This document shows positions 1 through 5,888 of a stretch of DNA of 28,182 bases, piece by piece. The stretch covers positions 1 to 28,182 of the forward strand of contig DATIJQ010000012.1 of assembly GCA_035478375.1 (NCBI GenBank). The letters run 5' to 3'. The stretch comes from DASTDY01 sp035478375. GTDB taxonomy: Bacteria > Patescibacteriota > Saccharimonadia > Saccharimonadales > EFPC-124. The notes under the pieces are model-generated. The model was not told the origin of the DNA and did not search any database. It worked only from the letters and a program-made list of their open reading frames with translations. The position numbers were made by a program, and so were the translations under genes. The number at the start of each line of letters is the position of its first letter. The stretch's first letter is position 1.

Positions 1-277
1 TCTCCGATATTTGTTGCACCGTCTTTGGCGCTAGAGGGTGATAAGTATAAATAAGGTCGGGGTCATATGCCGCTAGATAATCAATCCAAACCTTTGAAAT
101 GGTACCCTTGGCGGCTGGGATAATTTGGTAATAACGACCACCCCACTTTTTTGAGGCATCACAAATAAGGTCTACTATCGTTCTGTAGGCGTTTTCTTCC
201 TTGATATCGACAATGAACGCTATGCGAGTTGGCCGATTCCGGGTAAAAGTCAAAAAGGATTCGTTATCTTTCCTCAC
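1..277 (-). CDS. Uncharacterised protein, cut by window edge
   Basis: An open frame runs from a GTG at 277 to the left edge (92 codons, C-terminus missing). An in-frame TAA lies four codons upstream of the GTG, so the start must be at or after it. The visible protein has the segments RIAFIVDI, KKWGGRYYQIIP and YDPDLIYTYHPL. The alternation of hydrophobic strands and helices looks like a Rossmann-type start. I do not recognise the family with certainty. Its position inside the element, at the far side of the recombinase module, marks it as accessory cargo. The pattern (hydrophobic strand ending in VD, WGGR, then DPDxIY) resembles large accessory proteins of unknown function, but I cannot name one. 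No clear Shine-Dalgarno precedes the GTG. Confidence 0.6.
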   Translation of the reverse strand, partial: MRKDNESFLTFTRNRPTRIAFIVDIKEENAYRTIVDLICDASKKWGGRYYQIIPAAKGTISKVWIDYLAAYDPDLIYTYHPLAPKTVQQISE

Positions 278-422
278 AGGTTTATTTTATAACTATTTTC
301 GCCGATTACAGAATTTGCGTAATGGTGTAGGTTAGCCCTCCCACTGTCTTGCCATTATAAGGCCATAACTGGCCGCCTCAAGGTCGTTCAGCGCGTTGGG
401 TGCTCCACCTTGATGCGTCCAG

Positions 423-475
423 TTCTGACCTTGCCCGTTCGACAGAGCGGGAGGTCGAACGCTCGAAAGTCAGAA
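423..475 (+). promoter_or_regulatory. Leader with two mutually exclusive hairpins
   Basis: Two nested perfect inverted repeats can form one stem: TTCTGAC (423-429) with GTCAGAA (469-475), and CGTTCGAC (436-443) with GTCGAACG (454-461). The same bases allow a competing hairpin: GACCT (427-431) with AGGTC (452-456) plus CCCG (434-437) with CGGG (448-451). The two folds share 427-429, 436-437 and 454-456, so they exclude each other. The structure ends about 10 nt before the Shine-Dalgarno of the DUF3768 gene. A protein-binding palindrome is the alternative reading. Confidence 0.45.
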
Positions 476-498
476 ATAACTTTACGAGGAGGTTTGCT

Positions 499-813
499 AT
501 GCAGACAGAAAACGCGGTTGAGATTGCAAAGTTGAATGATACCTTCCGGCGCAGTGGTTTTGGTATCACGGTGACACCAGGCGTACAGGTGCTTGAAGAT
601 TTGTCTGGTTTGATTGACGAGGTGCGTAGGTTTAACGAGTTTACCGAGAACAATGACCCATACGGTGAACACGACTTCGGTACTGTCCACTGGTACGGTG
701 AAAAGGTGTTCTGGAAGATAGATTACTATGACCAGAAGCTAGAGTACGGCGAGGAGCCATTATCGCCAGATTGTAGGCGGGTAATGACCGTTATGCTGGC
801 AAGCGAGTATTAG
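499..813 (+). CDS. DUF3768 family protein
   Basis: This 104-residue protein matches the DUF3768 pattern closely: an N-terminal IAKLNDTFR, then TPGVQVL, a helix ending FNEFTENNDPYGEHDFG, the strand VFWKIDYYD, and a C-terminal VMTVMLASEY. Function is unknown; the family is common on plasmids and islands, mainly in Proteobacteria. The frame is open from 400, but the ATG at 499 is preferred because a strong Shine-Dalgarno (GAGGAGG, 486-492) lies just before it and the family similarity begins there. The 33 extra codons would cover the structured leader. It is transcribed away from the edge gene and towards the next gene, with a shared terminator hairpin after the stop. Likely cargo of the element. 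Confidence 0.8.
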   Translation: MQTENAVEIAKLNDTFRRSGFGITVTPGVQVLEDLSGLIDEVRRFNEFTENNDPYGEHDFGTVHWYGEKVFWKIDYYDQKLEYGEEPLSPDCRRVMTVMLASEY

Positions 814-815
814 GC

Positions 816-859
816 GCGCGAAGCCCGGAGTTGCTTACGCGACTGCCGGGCTTTTCGCG
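816..859. terminator. Bidirectional terminator hairpin
   Basis: A stem formed by GCGAAGCCCGG on the left and CCGGGCTTTTCGC on the right, with a two-base asymmetry, separates the convergent DUF3768 gene and the replication-relaxation gene. The T-run is inside the right arm rather than after it, so termination is likely but not textbook. Confidence 0.6.
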
Positions 860-862
860 TGT

Positions 863-1663
863 TTACAGCTCTCGCAAAGAAAGTAGCTCATCCTCACCGG
901 CCAAGCGCCATACTTTCGTACTAGCCGCCAAAGTCTGCCAGTTGGCTGTCGCAAAAACAAGATCATCCGTGTCATCGGCGTTATGAAGGCTGGTAAGGAT
1001 GCGTTTCTCCACGCGGTTTTGTAGTACGGGCGTATCGCAAACAATCAGGATAGCCGGAAAGTCGCTATCCGTGGCACTCCAGTCACCACGGGCGTTATAG
1101 TCAATGAGCTGCTTTATTTGCCGGTTCAGGGCAAAGGCGGGGGTCGCTGTCTCAAATATGTTTAAGAAATACCGACGAGTGCCATCCTCTCCCTTATAAG
1201 ATAAAAACGCGTCAGGTAATGGCTGCGGAAAGTAGTCGTAATCCGCAAGGTCGGTCTTGGTGAAGAATCTAATCGTGTCGCCATAAACGGCTTTAAGCCT
1301 ACAGGAAGTCGCAAATATTGATAGGTTATGGTCTATAAATGAGCGGCCGGCCTTCTTGTCCTTATACGCCCTTTTAATTATCCGGGCATCTTCGCTTTTA
1401 ACGGCGCGACCGCCTTTAGCGGACAGGTAATAAGCGGCATGTTTACCTTGCAGACGATCCGCGCCCTCATAATGCCTATCAATGTATTTCTGCTCACGAA
1501 GAATATTTAGACGAGACTTAATAACCGTTCCATTCTTCTTACCTAATGCCTGCGCTATTAAATCAGTCGTACCAAATCTAAACTTCAACAATAGTTCCAA
1601 TACTTCTAATTGGCCTGGGTTTAGTCGCTTTCTGTGTTTAGGTTCATTATCCATACTGTCCAT
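863..1663 (-). CDS. Replication-relaxation family protein (winged helix)
   Basis: This 266-residue protein begins with a winged-helix DNA-binding region (about 15-90: LNPGQLEVLELLLKFRFGT, a recognition-helix stretch around SRLNILREQKYI, then YYLSAKGGRAV). The rest has the mixed alpha/beta body, including FLNIFETATP and AILIVCDTP, seen in replication-relaxation proteins (Replic_Relax, PF13814). That family is found on plasmids and conjugative elements and is linked to initiation of plasmid replication or transfer. The ATG at 1663 has GAGAGA about 5 nt upstream; a second ATG three codons in is possible. It is divergent from the recombinase operon, and both share the 191-base intergenic region. 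The family call rests on overall pattern, not on catalytic residues. Confidence 0.6.
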   Translation of the reverse strand: MDSMDNEPKHRKRLNPGQLEVLELLLKFRFGTTDLIAQALGKKNGTVIKSRLNILREQKYIDRHYEGADRLQGKHAAYYLSAKGGRAVKSEDARIIKRAYKDKKAGRSFIDHNLSIFATSCRLKAVYGDTIRFFTKTDLADYDYFPQPLPDAFLSYKGEDGTRRYFLNIFETATPAFALNRQIKQLIDYNARGDWSATDSDFPAILIVCDTPVLQNRVEKRILTSLHNADDTDDLVFATANWQTLAASTKVWRLAGEDELLSLREL

Positions 1664-1782
1664 CGTTTTCTCTCGTATATATTTATATATTAAAAGAGGA
1701 GAATAAAAAAAGAAAATAACAGATATAGTTGTGCTGTTTTAGTTAGTATTACGGTAGACTAATTTTTTATTCATAAAACCTC

Positions 1783-1829
1783 TTGAAACTATCTGTATAC
1801 GGATAGTATACTATCTATATAAAGATAGT
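1783..1829 (+). promoter_or_regulatory. Recombinase promoter covered by twin palindromic operators
   Basis: A sigma70-type promoter TTGAAA (1783-1788), 18-nt spacer, TATACT (1807-1812) drives the small gene and recombinase. Two palindromes of the form ACTATC-N8-GATAGT lie at 1788-1807 and 1810-1829. They share arms but differ in the 8-nt spacer, are centred 22 bp apart (two helical turns), and cover the -35 edge, spacer, -10 and start region. This layout fits cooperative binding of two repressor dimers. The repressor is not visible in the window. The rest of the 1664-1854 gap is AT-rich and shows no other clear signal. Confidence 0.7.
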
Positions 1830-1854
1830 AACACATCACGCCGGAGGGGCAAGA

Positions 1855-2067
1855 ATGGGGCGAACCAAAGGAAGCAAGAATAAGGATTCAATGGCCAGGC
1901 CGGACACATCGGAATTGTCCGTTGATGAGAGATTGCAGCTCGTCGCCAATCTCATCATTGACCAGATTCAAGAAGACCAGAAGAACGAAGGTAAGCTGCT
2001 CAAGCAAATAGAACGAGAGGAGAAAACGAAATGCTTAACGACATCAAAGCCAGGAATGGCGTTGTAG
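1855..2067 (+). CDS. Small basic AT-hook-like protein, partner of the recombinase
   Basis: A 70-residue protein with the N-terminal motif GRTKGSKNK, which resembles an AT-hook (GRPKGSKNK) and suggests minor-groove DNA binding. The middle (about 22-55) is a charged helical stretch, ELSVDERLQLVANLIIDQI, followed by a Lys/Glu-rich tail. GGAGGGG precedes the ATG at a good distance. The end overlaps the recombinase start by 37 nt, so the two are probably translationally coupled and made together from the operator-controlled promoter. A small DNA-binding protein encoded with a serine recombinase could be a recombination directionality factor or an accessory regulator; nothing in the sequence proves that. 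Confidence 0.65.
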   Translation: MGRTKGSKNKDSMARPDTSELSVDERLQLVANLIIDQIQEDQKNEGKLLKQIEREEKTKCLTTSKPGMAL

Positions 2068-3791
2068 GGGTTCGCGTATCATCTACAGGGCAAGGCGTTG
2101 ATGGCGACTCTCCCGAAGCGCAAGTGGAACAGGCAGAACGATTTGCCGCTAGTCGTGGGATCGTGGTTAAGAAGTTTTTCACTTTCTTGGAATCGGCCTC
2201 CAAAGAGCAGCAACCGATGCAGGAAGCCATTGATTACTGTAAAGACCCGAAAAATGGAATTGACGTATTCATCGTTAAATCCATAGACCGATTTACGCGA
2301 GCTGGATCGTATTCCTACGACACCTTAAAGAAGCAGCTCGACGCGGCCAATGTTGCGCTAGTAGATATCTACGGCGTCATCAGCGACCGTAAGATCAATA
2401 CTCTTGAGCACTTAGGCGTTGAGTATGGGTGGAGCATTTATAACCCGACCAAGAAGGCAGAAATGCTTGAGGCGGAGCGGGCCAATGATGAAATCCGCGA
2501 CATTATGAGCCGCATGATCGGCGCAGAGATACGCTACGCCCGTATGGGTTACTGGGTTCGCGAAGCGACCTTTGGCTACAAGACAGAGAAAATTGAAACG
2601 CCACACGGCAAGCGCTGTATTCTTGTACCTCATCCAATCGAATCACGATGGGTTACTAAAATATTTGAGCTTCGTGCGCGTGGTACGCACACGGATCGCC
2701 AGATAGTTGATGAAATAAATAACATGGGCTACAAATCGCGCGTCGAAATACTACGCGATAAGCGCGACCGTACAAAAATGATCGGACAGCGCGGCGGCAA
2801 GCCGCTTAGATTAAAGGTACTGTGGTATATTCTTGAGAATCCTATTTATGCTGGCATCAATGCCGAGAAATGGACGGAAGGAAAGCCTATTAAATGTAAG
2901 TTCGACGGTCTAATCTCTGTTGAGCTGTTTAACCAGGCTAATAAGGGTAAGGTCTATATCTCCGAGCAAGACGGAGAAATTACTATTGGCAAAAAGCAGC
3001 CCCCTAAGTATCTCGTTACTAAGGGCATTAGAAACGCCGACTTTCCATACAAGAAGCAAGTTATGTGCCCTCACTGCGAAAAACCGCTTTTTGGTAGCGC
3101 GTCACGGGGCAAACTCGGCAAATACTACGCCGCCTATCACTGTAGCCGTAGCCACCCGTATTTTAGGGTCAGTAAAAAAGACTTTGACGAGACGATAACA
3201 AACTTCGTCAAAAGTATTCGCATATCACCTGAATACGTTGAGGCGCTCACAAAGGCCGTTGTGACTGAATGGGAGCGTCGTGAGGCCGAAGCCCACAAAG
3301 ACGACGTAGTGATAGATACGCGCATCACAGAGCTGCGAGGCGAGGCCGTGGCCGCTATGGACAAGATTAAGTTCCTTAGTTCGGAAACAGTTATTAAACA
3401 CATGGAGGAGCAAATATTGAACGCGGAAGCACAAATCGCGGACTTAACCGCCCAGAAAGAAAAGGCCGAGAATGAGGAGAAAACGATCAATATGAAGACT
3501 ATCATGGAATACATCAAATATTTCTTGGAACACCTCGAATATTTGGTGCTCCAACAGATGAACCCGATTGCAAAAGCTGGATATTTTGGTGTTCTTTTCG
3601 ACAAAGCGCCGACTTTCGACGAAATAAAGTTTGGAACACCAAAAACAGCCGCAGCTATAGAGCTAAATCGGCTGTTTTCGACAAAAAATATTGATTATGA
3701 CTACATGGCTGGGGATGAGGGATTCGAACCCCCGATCACGGGACCAGAACCCGTTGCCTTACCGCTTGGCCAATCCCCACAGCAAAGCTAA
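2031..3791 (+). CDS. Large serine recombinase (element integrase)
   Basis: A 586-residue recombinase of the resolvase/invertase superfamily. The catalytic domain (about 10-150) carries VRVS with the nucleophile Ser17, Arg15, and the DRFTR helix (Asp86, Arg87, Arg90). The Recombinase domain (about 180-300) includes FGYKTEK and a typical NPIYAGI. A zinc-ribbon segment has CPHC (Cys346, Cys349) and Cys371/His375, and a coiled coil follows (about 410-490). It should integrate and excise the element. GAGGAG lies before the ATG. Residues from about Met559 to near the end are read from the antisense strand of tRNA-Gln, so this tail exists only in the integrated state; the enzyme proper probably ends near residue 558. 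In the excised circle the reading frame would continue into different sequence. Serine recombinases that use tRNA genes are less usual than tyrosine integrases. Confidence 0.92.
   Translation: MLNDIKARNGVVGVRVSSTGQGVDGDSPEAQVEQAERFAASRGIVVKKFFTFLESASKEQQPMQEAIDYCKDPKNGIDVFIVKSIDRFTRAGSYSYDTLKKQLDAANVALVDIYGVISDRKINTLEHLGVEYGWSIYNPTKKAEMLEAERANDEIRDIMSRMIGAEIRYARMGYWVREATFGYKTEKIETPHGKRCILVPHPIESRWVTKIFELRARGTHTDRQIVDEINNMGYKSRVEILRDKRDRTKMIGQRGGKPLRLKVLWYILENPIYAGINAEKWTEGKPIKCKFDGLISVELFNQANKGKVYISEQDGEITIGKKQPPKYLVTKGIRNADFPYKKQVMCPHCEKPLFGSASRGKLGKYYAAYHCSRSHPYFRVSKKDFDETITNFVKSIRISPEYVEALTKAVVTEWERREAEAHKDDVVIDTRITELRGEAVAAMDKIKFLSSETVIKHMEEQILNAEAQIADLTAQKEKAENEEKTINMKTIMEYIKYFLEHLEYLVLQQMNPIAKAGYFGVLFDKAPTFDEIKFGTPKTAAAIELNRLFSTKNIDYDYMAGDEGFEPPITGPEPVALPLGQSPQQS
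3642..3678 (-). terminator. Possible terminator of tRNA-Gln inside the recombinase gene
   Basis: A perfect 10-bp inverted repeat, AAAACAGCCG (3642-3651) and CGGCTGTTTT (3669-3678), has a 17-nt loop containing a further AGCT/AGCT pairing. On the minus strand it lies about 30 nt past the tRNA and ends in TGTTTTTGG, like an intrinsic terminator. It is also coding sequence of the recombinase, so it could instead serve recombination at the nearby attachment site. Confidence 0.4.
3700..3779. other. Probable attachment site (attL or attR) within tRNA-Gln
   Basis: The change from element genes to chromosomal genes falls at the tRNA, and the recombinase frame enters it from the 3' side. The core and crossover dinucleotide cannot be fixed from one end alone; the matching repeat should be a copy of part of the tRNA 3' half at the far side of the element. 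Confidence 0.5.
3706..3779 (-). tRNA. tRNA-Gln (anticodon CUG)
   Basis: On the minus strand the sequence folds as a full cloverleaf. The acceptor stem is TGGGGAT/ATCCCCA, the D stem GCC/GGC, the anticodon stem ACGGG/CCCGT around the loop TTCTGGT (anticodon CTG, reading CAG), and the T arm GGGGG-TTCGAAT-CCCTC with one G-U pair. The discriminator G and a CCA follow at 3709-3706, so CCA appears encoded. It starts and ends like bacterial tRNA-Gln (TGGGG...CCCCAGCCA). A TATAAT box (3791-3796, minus strand) lies 11 nt upstream. The 3' end faces the element, consistent with use as the integration site while keeping the tRNA intact. Confidence 0.95.
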
Positions 3792-3824
3792 TTATACTAA
3801 ATCTGTATCTGTTTTGCCAGGGTT

Positions 3825-4481
3825 TTAGTTACCGAGAGCGCCTACAAAACTCAGCAGGCCCAACAAGGCACCTGCAGCAATTGGAATAGTTAGGTTATCG
3901 AGACCTTTGTGGGAATGCCGCTCTATAAATGTCAAAATAATTGCTACTATGATCGCCCAAATAATTGCTGGCACTACTGGTGTTACGCCGACTGTCATGA
4001 GTAACCCTGCGCCAATGATCGCCGCCGAAACAAAAAACGCCATGCTGCCGGCGATTGTTTTGCCGCCTTTTTTGCTTCGCCGTTTTTTACTACCATAGCG
4101 CGTGCCGATAAGGCTTGCTAGCGCATCGCTTACCCCAAGCACTAGCACGCCGTACATAAAAAATAACGTGTCAGGGAATAAAAACGCACAAACCGCAATG
4201 GCAAGCGGGAAATATAATTCGCCATAGGTCAAACGGCTAACTCCGTGTATAGACCTAAACATATTGCTGCGCATAGAAATAAACACAGCCGGCACAAATA
4301 ACAAACCCAACAACACAATTTGCGGAAAGCTCAATATAAACGGTAATGCCGCCGCGCCAATACCGGCTAAAACATGACTGAGTTTACGGCTGACTTCGCT
4401 GGGTGGTCTAAGACGTGCAGCGATTAACTCGACAACCACAAAAATAAAGCCGTAAGCGGCGGCAACAAGCACAAACTGCAT
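3825..4481 (-). CDS. Dolichol/phytol kinase family membrane protein
   Basis: A 218-residue integral membrane protein with about six or seven hydrophobic segments. It contains the family signature: SRKLSHVLAG near residue 30, then SDALASLIGTRYG followed by a basic KKRRSKKGGKTIAGS near residues 117-146. This is the pattern of the SEC59/VTE5/CDP-diglyceride synthetase-like family, which transfers phosphate from CTP (or cytidylyl groups) to polyprenols, phytol or diacylglycerol. The substrate here is unknown; in an organism with a reduced lipid pathway, phosphorylation of a scavenged or recycled polyprenol is a reasonable guess. The start codon overlaps the stop of the upstream gene (TAATG), so it is the last gene of the sodN operon. 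Confidence 0.75.
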   Translation of the reverse strand: MQFVLVAAAYGFIFVVVELIAARLRPPSEVSRKLSHVLAGIGAAALPFILSFPQIVLLGLLFVPAVFISMRSNMFRSIHGVSRLTYGELYFPLAIAVCAFLFPDTLFFMYGVLVLGVSDALASLIGTRYGSKKRRSKKGGKTIAGSMAFFVSAAIIGAGLLMTVGVTPVVPAIIWAIIVAIILTFIERHSHKGLDNLTIPIAAGALLGLLSFVGALGN

Positions 4482-4906
4482 TATTTATCCTTCATGCCAA
4501 ATAATTTTGGTCCATCCAACACCCAAAAACTTATTGCGCCCCATATAATACAGCCGACGTCAATAAATAATAAACCAACGCCAAAATTGTCGTTAAACAT
4601 AGTTATAATTGCCCAAGCTACCGGTGTTAAAAAGGCAAAAGCCGCACTGCATAATCTGGCAAGCGGACTGAGTTTAGCTTGAAGCAAAAAAGGCAGCGAA
4701 AAGATTTCGAAACCAATAAGCACAGCGGCAACGGTTGTTGGCATCCAGCCTGGTGTCTCCCCGAGCAAATCACTGATGTAGCTTAGGTATTGTTGCATCG
4801 CAAAAAGCTGCCACACAATAACCGCGGCGAGCGCAAAAGCATAGACATACGGGATAAAAGCCAGACGTTTATTGGTTATGCGGGGCGCCGCAATGGCTTT
4901 AATCAC
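4481..4906 (-). CDS. Small membrane protein of unknown function
   Basis: A 141-residue protein with four predicted membrane helices (about 17-37, 58-76, 82-100 and 108-130), a short charged N-terminus and the C-terminal tail DGPKLFGMKDK. I do not recognise the family. It overlaps sodX by 8 nt and meets the next gene through a shared TAATG, so the three are co-translated. Its place between the NiSOD maturation protease and a polyprenol-kinase-like enzyme does not give a clear role; membrane support for the protease or nickel handling are only guesses. Confidence 0.7.
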   Translation of the reverse strand: MIKAIAAPRITNKRLAFIPYVYAFALAAVIVWQLFAMQQYLSYISDLLGETPGWMPTTVAAVLIGFEIFSLPFLLQAKLSPLARLCSAAFAFLTPVAWAIITMFNDNFGVGLLFIDVGCIIWGAISFWVLDGPKLFGMKDK

Positions 4907-5180
4907 TGACGCGGCTCCCGCCTACGACAACGCCGAGGACTGCGCTGAGAGGCAGCCAGCCGTAATGACGGCTGTCGGTGCTTTCGGCTGGATTGTCACC
5001 AAGTACGTAAACTTGGTCACCTTCGAGTTGATGGACTCGCTTAATTAACTCCAAGCGATGGTGTTTTACAATGACAACGTCGCCTTTTTTAGGCTTGCGG
5101 AAACGCCAGGCAAGAACAATTTTGCCCTGTGGGTACATTGGCGTCATGCTTTCACCTTCAACACGCCTGAAGATGAGCAT
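4899..5180 (-). CDS. sodX: Nickel-SOD maturation protease (S26/signal-peptidase-like)
   Basis: A 93-residue peptidase of the signal peptidase I/S24-S26 fold. The catalytic serine is in GESMTPMYP near the N-terminus, the general-base lysine in LELIKRV, and the closing box is GDNPAESTDSRHYG. There is no membrane anchor, as is usual for SodX-type proteases. The family removes the N-terminal propeptide of nickel superoxide dismutase to expose the metal-binding histidine, which fits the sodN gene directly upstream. The ATG at 5180 lies one base after the sodN stop, with GAGGAG inside the end of sodN; an in-frame ATG 11 codons earlier would overlap sodN and adds nothing family-like. The end overlaps the next gene by 8 nt. 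Confidence 0.88.
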   Translation of the reverse strand: MLIFRRVEGESMTPMYPQGKIVLAWRFRKPKKGDVVIVKHHRLELIKRVHQLEGDQVYVLGDNPAESTDSRHYGWLPLSAVLGVVVGGSRVSD

Positions 5181-5181
5181 T

Positions 5182-5595
5182 TTAGTGGTGCGACTCCTCG
5201 AACATGCTGGCAATTTTGCTAACCATGTCCACTAATTTTTGGGTTTCGTCACGGCTGATAGTTTGCTTAACTTTGCCGCATTGTTTAGCGGCTTGCCACA
5301 TAATGTCGTGCAGGTCGGGGAATTTTTGCAGGTGTTCTGGTTTAAAATAGTCGCTCCACAAGATGTAGATTTGGTCTTTGCATAGCTGGGCATGCTTTTC
5401 TTTGGTCATGATCATGCGAACGAAATTATTGTGGTCGGTAGATTTTTCGCCCGCGTCGGCTGGCAAGGCGTCGATTTTATCGATCATTTTAAGACACGTA
5501 TCAGCTGCGTGGCGCATGGTGTCGGTTTCGTATATACCGCACGGCACGTCGCAGTGAGCGTAGACGGGTTTGATAAGTTTGCTTAGTAAACTCAT
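5182..5595 (-). CDS. sodN: Nickel superoxide dismutase precursor
   Basis: A 137-residue precursor whose residues 14-22, HCDVPCGIY, are the nickel hook of NiSOD: the mature enzyme starts at His14, with Cys15 and Cys19 as the thiolate ligands. The first 13 residues (ending VYA) form the propeptide. The later segment ILWSDYFKPEHLQKFPDLH is also diagnostic. The enzyme converts superoxide to oxygen and hydrogen peroxide in the cytoplasm as a hexamer of four-helix bundles. AAGGAG lies just before the ATG. It heads an operon with sodX and two membrane-protein genes. No metal-regulator box could be identified upstream. Confidence 0.96.
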   Translation of the reverse strand: MSLLSKLIKPVYAHCDVPCGIYETDTMRHAADTCLKMIDKIDALPADAGEKSTDHNNFVRMIMTKEKHAQLCKDQIYILWSDYFKPEHLQKFPDLHDIMWQAAKQCGKVKQTISRDETQKLVDMVSKIASMFEESHH

Positions 5596-5606
5596 AAGCT
5601 CCTTTT

Positions 5607-5629
5607 ATTATAGCACTAAGCCTATTATA
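5607..5629 (-). promoter_or_regulatory. Tandem -10 boxes of the sodN operon
   Basis: Two perfect TATAAT boxes (5607-5612 and 5624-5629, minus strand) are spaced 17 bp apart. The proximal one has an extended TGc before it but would start transcription about 5 nt before the ATG, removing the Shine-Dalgarno; the distal one would give a leader of about 20 nt with AAGGAG. Neither has a good -35. Confidence 0.5.
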
Positions 5630-5673
5630 GCTCGCTGTGCGTCGGTTTGTGTTGTAATTTTGCACGAAATCGC

Positions 5674-5702
5674 TTGCGCTTACCATAAATAAAAGGTACG
5701 AT
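5674..5702 (+). promoter_or_regulatory. Candidate promoter for a plus-strand intergenic RNA
   Basis: TTGCGC (5674-5679), a 17-nt spacer, and TACGAT (5697-5702) form a plausible sigma70 promoter on the plus strand. No coding frame with a ribosome-binding site follows; instead there are hairpins and a terminator. Confidence 0.4.
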
Positions 5703-5708
5703 ACTTTT

Positions 5709-5888
5709 AAGCGAAACGACACATATAAACACCACTCAAAAATAAAAATGTTTGGGTCGCTTGCACCACCACAACAACTCTTTTCTATGCCTTGGTAAAT
5801 GGTGTAAGCAACTCGCGTCTCCGGGTGACTACACTATTTAGCCAAGGCCCTTAACGGAAAACTAAACCACCTTTACTGGTGGTTTTTT
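5709..5888 (+). ncRNA. Candidate structured non-coding RNA
   Basis: About 180 nt between a plausible promoter and an intrinsic terminator with a six-T run. Near the 5' end AAGCGA (5709-5714) can pair with TCGCTT (5757-5762). A long hairpin spans 5789-5848: GCCTTGG/CCAAGGC, one bulged base, then an 11-bp stem (5796-5806 with 5830-5840, one G-U pair), and a short apical ACTCG/CGGGT stem. The last hairpin (5864-5885) is the terminator. I see no match to SRP, 6S, tmRNA or RNase P RNA. It may instead be only intergenic repeats; size and layout are 6S-like but the sequence is not. Confidence 0.4.
5864..5888. terminator. Bidirectional terminator at the end of trmD
   Basis: AAACCACC (5864-5871) pairs with GGTGGTTT (5878-5885) around a 6-nt loop that contains the trmD stop codon. 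TTT follows on the plus strand; AGTTTT follows on the minus strand. Confidence 0.75.

Larger units (their letters stand above)
1..3779. mobile_element. Right end of an integrated element at tRNA-Gln
   Basis: The stretch holds a large serine recombinase, a small partner gene, a replication-relaxation-like protein, a DUF3768 gene (a family I associate with plasmids and islands) and a gene cut by the window edge. The recombinase lies directly against the 3' end of tRNA-Gln and reads into it, which is the usual layout of an integrated element whose integrase sits beside its attachment site. From 3825 on the genes are housekeeping. The left boundary is not in this window, so size and type (integrated plasmid, mobilizable element or prophage) are unknown. 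The replication/relaxation-type gene favours a plasmid-like or mobilizable element; this is inference. Confidence 0.75.

Noticed and set aside
400..498. N-terminal extension of the DUF3768 gene
   Set aside because: The extra 33 codons cover a structured leader, match nothing in the family, and a strong Shine-Dalgarno sits before the ATG at 499.
5501..5722. 73-residue minus-strand frame over the start of sodN
   Set aside because: It overlaps sodN in another frame and covers the sodN promoter region; no family features.
5630..5872. Nickel-responsive riboswitch for sodN
   Set aside because: The -10 boxes lie within 35 nt of the sodN start, so the hairpins further upstream would not be in its leader.
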